From CAZTWC01 sp964617105 [NCBI: uncultured Myxococcia bacterium] (GTDB taxonomy: Bacteria > CAZTWC01): DNA of 6,160 nucleotides. A program made the translations under genes and the position numbers. The stretch is from contig CAZTWC010000235.1 of the NCBI GenBank assembly GCA_964617105.1, positions 1-6,160 of the forward strand. Direction: 5' to 3'. Of this stretch, positions 1-5,202 are shown piece after piece (position 1 is the stretch's first letter; every line of letters starts with the position of its first letter). A model generated the notes under the pieces. It saw only the letters and a program-made list of their open reading frames with translations. It ran no database searches and was not told where the DNA came from.

Positions 1-185
1 TGATAATAGCCCACCATCGTTGTTACCCGCAATTTTAAATCCTCGACGTATTATTCATACGCCTGCGGTTTAATTGACACCGGCGCCTAGCATCTGCACC
101 ACACTCGTCGCCCTTAGTTTGGTGGGTTTTTGATAATAGCCCACCATCGTTGTTACCCGCAATTTTAAATCCTCGACGTATTATT
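1..185. repeat. Tandem repeat, 130-bp period, one full unit plus a partial second
   Basis: Bases 1-55 are identical to 131-185, so the unit is 130 bp. The second copy stops matching at 186, three bases before the stop codon of the neighbouring ATPase gene. The array may continue to the left of the window. Each unit contains the arms CGTAT and ATACG (47-51 and 57-61) around a 5-nt loop; the second copy breaks off inside that loop. From memory only, the order of motifs read on the minus strand (GGCGTA, short loop, TACGTCGAGGATT, then a GC-rich block) resembles dispersed intergenic repeats common in some deltaproteobacteria. No open reading frame is supported here. Confidence 0.85.
120..146. repeat. 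7-bp inverted repeat inside the tandem repeat
   Basis: TGGTGGG at 120-126 is the exact reverse complement of CCCACCA at 140-146, with a 13-nt loop. It spans the boundary between the two repeat units. The right arm recurs at 10-16, so the element left of the window probably carries the same hairpin. No T-tract follows on either strand, so a simple intrinsic terminator is unlikely. Confidence 0.6.
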
Positions 186-188
186 TAG

Positions 189-1334
189 TTAAGGTAAGTT
201 TTGTTCCCGGGTAAATTTATGAACTGGCAATACCCGCAATGGGATAGTTGCATGTTCAAAGTCTTTTTTACCGGTATGAACCAGGTAATAAGCGGGAATT
301 TTTAATCTCTTGGCAAAATATGCTATTGAGGGTGGTGTAGAGGAGTATTTGAGTTTACTTTCCACGGCAAATTTCGGTTTATTATCCTGCAAGACTACAA
401 AATCCACTTCCCGCTTGTCGGTGTCGCGAATATACCTGAGTTCCATGGGATAACCTTCGGCATCTTCCATATAATGACAGTATTTTAAAAGTTGGCAGGC
501 AACAAAATTTTCAAACCGTTTGCCCGGCTCTTTTACTGTGGACCAATCCCACAAATAACCTTTTTGTTCCTTTTTTACCGCCCGTATAGTTGAAGAGCCA
601 AAGGGCGAGATTCGAAACAGAACAAACAACTTTTCCAAAATATTTAACCAGTTTTTAACCGTACCATGAGCTACCTGCAAATCTTCACGCAGAGCGTTAA
701 CAGACAATGGTGAGCCTACCAAATTGGGAAGATGATCCGCCAGAGTAGAGATTAGAACCAATTCTTCCACTTTTTCCAGATCTCTCAGGTCATCTCGCAA
801 AACCTGTCTTTGGCGCTCCAATTGCCAACGCCGGAGTCTTTTTTCAGATTGAGCGAAGAAAGGTTCTGGAAAGCCTCCAAATTTTAACAGATTTTCTACG
901 GTGGAGGGATGGTGATTTTTATCAATCTCCCCAATGCTTAAAGGGTGCATCCGAAAAAAATGATACCTGCCGGTAAGTGCATCGCCACCGCGTCTATAGA
1001 TATCTAACCGGGCACTTCCGGTTACCAGATAATTTTGCTTTGATTTTGTCTTGTCATACAAACCTTTAAGAAAATTCCGCCATCTTGAATATTTGTGGAT
1101 CTCATCAAAAACCAGCAGTTTTTGGTTGGGGGGAAATTCCAGTTGTAAAAGTCGTTGCTGATCATCCAGGTTATCCCAATTAAAATAGCCGGGATGTGCT
1201 TCATCTCCCCCAAGTATTTTTAAGGCCAGGGTGGTTTTTCCAACCTGGCGGGGACCACTTAAAAAGACCATTTTTTCTTTAAGGTCAGATTCAATCTGGG
1301 GACGCAAATAGGGGCGAAAGATTTTGTTGGTCAT
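189..1334 (-). CDS. ATP-binding protein, AAA_14 ATPase with C-terminal DUF4143 domain
   Basis: This is a 381-residue protein of the AAA_14/DUF4143 family, widespread cytoplasmic ATPases of accessory DNA whose biological role is poorly known. Visible motifs are Walker A GPRQVGKTT (27-35), Walker B LLVFDEIHK (73-81) and a sensor-1-like LVTGSARLD (103-111). The DUF4143 half follows and contains a PD-(D/E)xK-like pattern near the C-terminus: FENF, then REVDFVV, then AVESK. Length is normal for the family. The reading frame extends upstream to an ATG at 1391, but I prefer the ATG at 1334: AGGTG lies 5-6 nt before it, and the probable promoter and operator lie between the two ATGs. The gene stands alone. 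A terminator precedes it and a tandem repeat begins three bases after its stop. Family assignment is firm; nuclease activity is inference only. Confidence 0.93.
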   Translation of the reverse strand: MTNKIFRPYLRPQIESDLKEKMVFLSGPRQVGKTTLALKILGGDEAHPGYFNWDNLDDQQRLLQLEFPPNQKLLVFDEIHKYSRWRNFLKGLYDKTKSKQNYLVTGSARLDIYRRGGDALTGRYHFFRMHPLSIGEIDKNHHPSTVENLLKFGGFPEPFFAQSEKRLRRWQLERQRQVLRDDLRDLEKVEELVLISTLADHLPNLVGSPLSVNALREDLQVAHGTVKNWLNILEKLFVLFRISPFGSSTIRAVKKEQKGYLWDWSTVKEPGKRFENFVACQLLKYCHYMEDAEGYPMELRYIRDTDKREVDFVVLQDNKPKFAVESKLKYSSTPPSIAYFAKRLKIPAYYLVHTGKKDFEHATIPLRVLPVHKFTREQNLP

Positions 1335-1344
1335 TTTGACACCT

Positions 1345-1391
1345 GTGTAAAATACTAATGAGTATTTTACACTGCTATCAAAAATACTCAA
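1345..1391 (-). promoter_or_regulatory. Promoter with overlapping palindromic operator for the ATPase gene
   Basis: Read on the minus strand there is TTGAGT (1386-1391), a 16-bp spacer and TAAAAT (1364-1369), a reasonable sigma70-type promoter. A perfect 12-bp inverted repeat overlaps it: GTGTAAAATACT at 1345-1356 and AGTATTTTACAC at 1361-1372, with a 4-nt centre. A further half-site, AAAATACTCA at 1381-1390, is inverted relative to TGAGTATTTT at 1359-1368. The palindrome covers the -10 box and the predicted start near 1357, a position where a bound repressor would block transcription. The regulator is unknown; self-regulation is a guess. Confidence 0.65.
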
Positions 1392-1415
1392 GAAAAAAGA
1401 TCTAGGTGCATCTAC

Positions 1416-1459
1416 AAAAAAAAGCGGGTTTATCCAACTTTTAAGGATAAACCCGCTTT
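1416..1459 (-). terminator. Strong intrinsic terminator, minus strand
   Basis: A perfect 15-bp stem (1421-1435 with 1445-1459) encloses a 9-nt loop. On the minus strand it is followed by a run of T: eight in all, three of them at the foot of the stem. It would end transcripts coming from the minus-strand genes above 1516 and insulate the ATPase promoter. On the plus strand no T-tract follows, so it is directional. Confidence 0.9.
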
Positions 1460-1515
1460 GAAAAATATTATTCCCTCGACTATTAAGTCAAGAAAGTTTT
1501 GTTACGCCACTTCTC

Positions 1516-1689
1516 TTAGTAGCCGTAGCCAGTAGTACCGTACACGCTGCCAGAAACTGAGCCGTAGGTGCTGACATAATTTCTATAGGTGTAGGTATAA
1601 GTGCGGGGAGTGCAGTAACGGTCACGAATACTGGAGGTATAATACTTTATACAATGTGCGATAACGTAGGAAGAATTGGCTATTCCCAT
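1516..1689 (-). CDS. Hypothetical small tyrosine-rich protein, 57 aa
   Basis: ATG at 1689 to TAA at 1516 encodes 57 residues. The second half is unusually rich in Tyr, Thr, Ser and Gly, with a TYTYTYR stretch and a GTTGYGY ending. I do not recognise the product. The ATG begins one base after the stop codon of the minus-strand fragment upstream (TAA-A-ATG), which would fit translational coupling, but I see no good Shine-Dalgarno sequence. A strong terminator lies about 60 nt downstream, so the stretch is probably transcribed as the end of that unit. It could equally be non-coding 3' sequence. Confidence 0.3.
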   Translation of the reverse strand: MGIANSSYVIAHCIKYYTSSIRDRYCTPRTYTYTYRNYVSTYGSVSGSVYGTTGYGY

Positions 1690-1690
1690 T

Positions 1691-2266
1691 TTACCGGCAG
1701 GGCGCTCTCAGCACCTCATCTTTTAAAATAAGCCCGGCCTGGGCAGCGGTTTTACCTCTTGCAATCTTTTTGCCCCGGCGGATCTCCATGGGGCCAAAAT
1801 CCTTTACTTTACTACTCACCGCTGCCATAAATTCAGTTGGATAGGTGTGGGAAAATCGAAAATCCTCAAACAGGACAAAATAGTCACTGGAAAAATCGGT
1901 TTTATCTTCCAGTTCACAAATCCATAAAGCCTGACCATACAGAATGGGCTTTAATGAGGCTAAAATATTTTGGTACTGGTGGTTTTTATGGTTCAACAAC
2001 TTATATAACTCCAGGTAGATGTCATATTGAACCAAAAATCTAACCCGGTTTTGCAGTCCAGGATATTTTTCCTTGGCAATCAGGGCCAGATGGGGACTAT
2101 TGGTATAGATATGGTTTATATTTTTCCCTTTCTTATTTTCTTTTATATCTAGCCAGGCCAGACTTTTATCTAGTTGAGGCGGCGAAAAGGCACGCCTAAA
2201 ATTGTTTTGCCACTCCCCTTCCATGAAAATAACGACCAGGGCAATTGCTAAAACTATTGGCCATTG
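1691..2266 (-). CDS. C-terminal fragment of a membrane protein, possibly a GT-C type glycosyltransferase
   Basis: An ATG at 2224 gives a 177-residue soluble-looking product. The frame is open further upstream, and immediately before that ATG it encodes a clear hydrophobic helix (QWPIVLAIALVVIF) with no ATG, GTG or TTG start ahead of it. This looks like the last membrane helix and C-terminal soluble domain of a larger polytopic protein. The part after the helix (for example AWLDIKEN followed by HIYTNSPHLALIAKEKYPG) reminds me of the extracytoplasmic tails of ArnT/PMT-like GT-C glycosyltransferases, but I see no diagnostic motif. Homology seems to end near 2264, where an oppositely oriented aminotransferase fragment starts. 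The N-terminal bulk of the gene is missing, so the product is probably non-functional. The function is a weak guess; the truncation is better supported. Confidence 0.55.
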   Translation of the reverse strand, partial: QWPIVLAIALVVIFMEGEWQNNFRRAFSPPQLDKSLAWLDIKENKKGKNINHIYTNSPHLALIAKEKYPGLQNRVRFLVQYDIYLELYKLLNHKNHQYQNILASLKPILYGQALWICELEDKTDFSSDYFVLFEDFRFSHTYPTEFMAAVSSKVKDFGPMEIRRGKKIARGKTAAQAGLILKDEVLRAPCR

Positions 2267-2280
2267 AAAAAAGCGGCCAA
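2257..2280. other. Head-to-head junction with short inverted repeat
   Basis: TTGGCC (2257-2262) and GGCCAA (2275-2280) form an inverted repeat with a 12-nt spacer that includes a run of six A. To the left lies the broken membrane-protein gene on the minus strand; to the right lies the broken aminotransferase on the plus strand. Both lack their 5' parts at this point. The inverted repeat could have mediated an inversion, or it could mark an amplification or assembly chimera. Confidence 0.5.
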
Positions 2281-2803
2281 AGGTTTGCTCAAATGGGCAT
2301 TGACTACTTCGGTGGGCTTTTCTCTGTTTGCTTTTGCCCCCTTGTCTTTGCTTATGTTGTTGAGAACTAATGCTTCAGGAGGATTTTTCCGGGAAAAACG
2401 GATCTCTTTTAACCCGGACCAGCCTCTTTGCCAATTAACCGATTTTCAAGGCCGGCTGGGTTGCCTGGAGTTGAAAAGACTGGATATTCGCAACCGGAAG
2501 CGCCGGGATAATGCTTTGAAACTTATGGATATGCTCCAGGGAATTTCCGGATTGAAATTTCAGGATTTTAATCCTGGGGCTACAAATACCTTTAATGCCC
2601 TGGCCGCCAGGGTTTCTAAGGTCCAATTTTTAAACCGGAAACTCTTGCTGAGAGGAATCGATATCAGAGAAGACTATATGGAGTGGTTTGGTGATAAGAG
2701 ATCCTTTGAAGAGGAAGTGGTTTATTTGCCGAACCATCCTGGCATGTCGGAACATCAAGTAGAATATATGGCTGAAACAATAAAACAATGTTTGACAGAT
2801 TGA
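2264..2803 (+). pseudogene. DegT/DnrJ/EryC1/StrS-type aminotransferase, C-terminal half only
   Basis: The frame opens after a TAA at 2249-2251, and the only early start is a TTG at 2264, with no visible Shine-Dalgarno site. The 179 residues match the C-terminal half of sugar aminotransferases of the DegT family. There is a hydrophobic segment (about residues 10-33), then LTDFQGRLGCLELKRLDIRN, which corresponds to the FTRLSNLQSAVGLEQLKTLE segment of the next gene. The end, LPNHPGMSEHQVEYMAETI, is typical of DegT proteins. The first half, with the PLP-binding region and catalytic lysine, is missing; in its place is the opposite-strand membrane-protein fragment. The product cannot be an active aminotransferase. 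It is only distantly similar to the following copy, so the two are old paralogues and not a recent duplication. Confidence 0.7.
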
Positions 2804-2863
2804 AAAAAATCAACTCCTTCACCCCTATACTTTCAGATCTATGGGAAGGAGCATCTGCCTTTT

Positions 2864-3826
2864 TTGCAGAGTTTAGATTATCAGGTGATCTGTTGTGATG
2901 TGGATTCTCAGTATCCCCTTATGACCGTGGACACAGTGGCTGATGCCTGGCGCCCGGGAATCTCCTGCCTGGTGATAACCCATCTCTTTGGCCAGGTGGT
3001 GGATAGCCAGGAGATTTTGGATTTTGCCCATCAGCGCGGCACCCTGGTTATTGAAGATTGTGCTCACGCCCTGGGATCAATTTTTCATGGTAACTCCGTG
3101 GGATTACAAGGTGATGGGGCTATCTTTAGTTTCGATTATTTAAAACCGCTCAACACCTTTGGCGGTGGAATGGCTATTGCCAAAGATCCTCAGGTCATAG
3201 AAAAAATCGAGAATGTCACCAATCATACTCCCATCTCCGCCGCGGGAGTGTTAAAAAAATTTTTTACCGGAATTGGGGAAGATCTTCTCTTTGCCGGGTC
3301 CTGGCTGCCAATCCCCACTGGTTTGCTGGCTTTGGAGCAGACCCAGCCAATAATGGAATATCTTGATAAGATTATCCGCCGGCATAGTTTGCCAAAAGTA
3401 GATACTTTTACCCGGTTGAGTAATCTGCAGTCAGCGGTGGGGCTAGAGCAACTAAAGACTCTGGAGGCCAGGATGAGAACCAGGAGAAAAGTGGCTGGCC
3501 GGATTCTTGAGGCGCTGGAGTTGGAAGCCCCACAAATGGAGGAAACCTCTTCAATCCGTCAAAACGCTTATTTTGTGGTGGTAAGAGCCGCCCCTAATTT
3601 TGAGGCAAAAAAATTACGCCAAAAGTTGTGGCTCAAGGGTATAGATTCGGGAATCAACACCGAGGTGGCTGACTATTTACCCGGCGTGCTTGGCCAATCA
3701 CCTCAACCAAATGCCTATAACTGGTATTCATCGGCGATTCAACTGCCCGGTTTTGAAACTCTTACTCTGGGCCAACAGGAACGCCTATGTCGGAAACTGT
3801 ATGCTTTTAGGGGCAAGATGATATAA
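2864..3826 (+). CDS. DegT/DnrJ/EryC1/StrS-type aminotransferase, N-terminally truncated
   Basis: This 320-residue product belongs to the PLP-dependent DegT family, cytoplasmic enzymes that usually aminate nucleotide-linked keto-sugars for surface polysaccharides. It shows VICCDVD (8-14), VITHLFGQ (37-44), EDCAHALGS (64-72, the Asp that contacts the PLP ring nitrogen) and FSFDYLKPLNTFGGGM, with the probable Schiff-base lysine at 94. A hydrophobic segment follows at about 127-157, as in membrane-associated members. Compared with ArnB-like relatives about 85-90 N-terminal residues are absent, including the Gly-Thr/Ser PLP-phosphate loop. The TTG start is poor: GGAAGGAG lies about 12 nt upstream. 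The frame is open back to the TGA at 2801, but that adds only 20 residues. An overlapping ATG at 2788 in another frame may be the original start. It is probably inactive unless the missing part is supplied some other way. Confidence 0.72.
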   Translation: MQSLDYQVICCDVDSQYPLMTVDTVADAWRPGISCLVITHLFGQVVDSQEILDFAHQRGTLVIEDCAHALGSIFHGNSVGLQGDGAIFSFDYLKPLNTFGGGMAIAKDPQVIEKIENVTNHTPISAAGVLKKFFTGIGEDLLFAGSWLPIPTGLLALEQTQPIMEYLDKIIRRHSLPKVDTFTRLSNLQSAVGLEQLKTLEARMRTRRKVAGRILEALELEAPQMEETSSIRQNAYFVVVRAAPNFEAKKLRQKLWLKGIDSGINTEVADYLPGVLGQSPQPNAYNWYSSAIQLPGFETLTLGQQERLCRKLYAFRGKMI

Positions 3827-3845
3827 GCGCCCTAAGGGAGAACAT

Positions 3846-3873
3846 AGACCTCGATGTATAGTTGGTCTTTTTT
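3846..3873 (+). terminator. Weak intrinsic terminator after the aminotransferase
   Basis: AGACC (3846-3850) pairs with GGTCT (3864-3868) across a 13-nt loop, and T continues through 3873. The stem is only 5 bp, so efficiency is doubtful, but the position is right: 20 bases after the aminotransferase stop and before the next promoter. Confidence 0.4.
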
Positions 3874-3911
3874 CCGTGTTAAGAAAGTTGAGCCGAATAT
3901 GTCCAAATCTA

Positions 3912-3940
3912 TTGACACATTTTAAGAAGAACGCTATAAA
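3912..3940 (+). promoter_or_regulatory. Consensus-like sigma70 promoter for the nuoE-nuoF operon
   Basis: TTGACA (3912-3917) and TATAAA (3935-3940) are separated by exactly 17 bp, the best promoter match in the window. The predicted start is near 3947, leaving an AT-rich leader of about 80 nt. The leader holds TTTAAG-T-CTTAAA (3962-3974), a perfect symmetric site too tight to fold as RNA but possible as a protein-binding site. I see no convincing Rex or FNR box. Confidence 0.75.
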
Positions 3941-4013
3941 TAATAATTCATCTTTACCTTGTTTAAGTCTTAAAAATATTATAACCAACCTTTTGATTAT
4001 TCTAGAGAAAACC

Positions 4014-4020
4014 AGGAGGA
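4014..4020 (+). promoter_or_regulatory. Ribosome binding site of the nuoE-family gene
   Basis: AGGAGGA ends 7 nt before the ATG at 4028. This near-perfect site fixes the start of the gene and rules out the overlapping frame that opens at 3876. Confidence 0.85.
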
Positions 4021-4027
4021 AGATATT

Positions 4028-5152
4028 ATGCCAGAGGCAAATGGAGAGGGAGCGGAATTCAAAGGTCTCTGCTCCACCTGTAATCATAAACTTCAATGCG
4101 TTTATGCCAAAAGAGCCACCAAACCGGTGTGGTTTTGCGAAGAGTTTGATAGTTATGTAGGGCCGGAAGAAAAAGAGGAAGTAGAAGCCATCCCGCCAGC
4201 GGTCGAGGAGGTGGTGGAAGAGGATTACTTTCCCGCCCAACTGATTGGACTGTGTAAAGATTGCGATCTCAATGATACCTGCTCAATCCCCAAACCAGAA
4301 GGTGGGGTCTGGAATTGCGATGACTACCGGGAATTCAAAAGGATGGATCTGGAACGGGAGTTCTCCCTTTTGGAGATTTTAGAGGAGATACAGGGGCAGT
4401 ATGGTTATCTTCCGGAAAATGTTTTAAACAAGGTATCCACCGATACTGGCTATTCCATGGTGGTCATTTATGGGGTGGCTACTTTTTATAAATCCTTTAA
4501 TTTGAAACCCCGGGGCAGGCATATCATCTCCATCTGTCTGGGCACTGCCTGCCATGTTCGCGGCGGCCCTGCCGTGGCCGAGGCTTTTGAAAAAGAGTTG
4601 GGTATCTCTGCCGGAGAGACCACTGAAGATAAAGAGTTCACCCTGGAAACAGTAGCCTGCTTGGGGGCTTGCGCCCTGGGTCCAATTGTGGTGGCTGATG
4701 GGCATTACTATTCGAAAGTTGGTCCCAAAATGGCGAAAAACATAATTCAGGAAACCGCTAAAGGGTTGGATATGCTGGAAGTGGGGCCGGATCAAGAGAC
4801 TTTTCCGGTGGAACTCAGTTGTCCGCGCTGCAACCACACTTTTATGGATCCACACCATAAGCTTGAAAATTTACCCTCCATTAAAGTAACTGTATCTTTT
4901 GGTGGAAAATACGGCTGGTTGAGGTTATCCGCCCTTTATGGAAGTTACACGGTGGAGAGCAAGCATGAAATCCCTAAAGGTGCGGTGGTAAATCTGTTTT
5001 GCCCCAATTGTCATGGTGAACTTCTAGGTTCAACAAAATGTGCAGAATGTGGAGCCGGTATGGTGCCTATGATCGTGCGAGGCGGCGGAATAGTGCAAAT
5101 TTGTTTGCGTCGTGGATGTAAGGGCCACATGCTTGATTTGGGTAGCAGTTAA
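4028..5152 (+). CDS. nuoE: NuoE-family [2Fe-2S] subunit of an NAD(P)H-dependent oxidoreductase, with extra cysteine-rich domains
   Basis: This 374-residue cytoplasmic protein has a thioredoxin-like NuoE/HydC/HndA core at about 105-250. The core carries the [2Fe-2S] ligands C170, C175, C211 and C215 (CLGTAC, then CLGAC) and the typical YGYLPE and YGVATFY motifs. Ordinary NuoE proteins are about 150-180 residues; this one has additions at both ends. The N-terminus holds two similar modules with Cys 15, 18, 24, 37 and Cys 76, 79, 85, 97, each ending in W-x-C followed by acidic residues, joined by a Glu-rich linker. The C-terminus (about 260-374) has Cys pairs at 265/268, 325/328, 338/341 and 359/364, suggesting zinc ribbons or an extra Fe-S site. 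With NuoF it would pass electrons between NAD(P)H and a catalytic partner such as a hydrogenase or formate dehydrogenase. The partner is not visible here. Confidence 0.92.
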   Translation: MPEANGEGAEFKGLCSTCNHKLQCVYAKRATKPVWFCEEFDSYVGPEEKEEVEAIPPAVEEVVEEDYFPAQLIGLCKDCDLNDTCSIPKPEGGVWNCDDYREFKRMDLEREFSLLEILEEIQGQYGYLPENVLNKVSTDTGYSMVVIYGVATFYKSFNLKPRGRHIISICLGTACHVRGGPAVAEAFEKELGISAGETTEDKEFTLETVACLGACALGPIVVADGHYYSKVGPKMAKNIIQETAKGLDMLEVGPDQETFPVELSCPRCNHTFMDPHHKLENLPSIKVTVSFGGKYGWLRLSALYGSYTVESKHEIPKGAVVNLFCPNCHGELLGSTKCAECGAGMVPMIVRGGGIVQICLRRGCKGHMLDLGSS

Positions 5153-5155
5153 AGA

Positions 5156-5179
5156 CCCGGGCAAGCACCGGGAATTTTT
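5156..5179 (+). terminator. Terminator-like hairpin between nuoE and nuoF
   Basis: CCCGG (5156-5160) pairs with CCGGG (5168-5172) around a 7-nt loop, followed by AA and then a run of seven T. It begins three bases after the nuoE-family stop and 31 nt before the nuoF-family start. Because the two genes encode partner subunits, it more likely tunes their ratio or stabilises the upstream mRNA than fully stops transcription. Confidence 0.5.
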
Positions 5180-5187
5180 TTCTCTTT

Positions 5188-5194
5188 AGAAGGA
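5188..5194 (+). promoter_or_regulatory. Ribosome binding site of the nuoF-family gene
   Basis: AGAAGGA lies 8 nt before the ATG at 5203 and supports that start. It sits directly after the T-tract of the intergenic hairpin. Confidence 0.75.
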
Positions 5195-5202
5195 CATAAT
5201 TC

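Noticed and set aside
1-185. CRISPR array
   Set aside because: Only two copies, with a 55-bp identical block and about 75 bp between them. Both lengths are too long for CRISPR repeats and spacers, and no cas genes are present.
1335-1391. N-terminal extension of the ATPase to the ATG at 1391
   Set aside because: The extra 19 codons lie over the promoter and palindrome, do not look like the family N-terminus, and the ATG at 1334 has a good ribosome binding site.
2801-2803. In-frame TGA between the two aminotransferase frames read as selenocysteine, giving one long protein
   Set aside because: The first frame ends with a natural DegT C-terminus at this point and the two frames are paralogues. 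Being in the same frame has a one-in-three chance, and no SECIS-like structure is evident.
3876-4160. Plus-strand ORF overlapping the start of the nuoE-family gene
   Set aside because: It crosses the promoter and leader, has no ribosome binding site and overlaps a well-supported CDS in another frame.
3785-4240. Minus-strand hydrophobic ORF across the promoter region
   Set aside because: It is antisense to the end of the aminotransferase, the promoter and the start of the nuoE-family gene. Its composition reflects AT-rich and Glu-rich coding DNA on the other strand.
4424-4858. Minus-strand ORF of 144 codons inside the nuoE-family gene
   Set aside because: It lies fully antisense to a conserved domain with intact motifs and shows no recognisable protein features.
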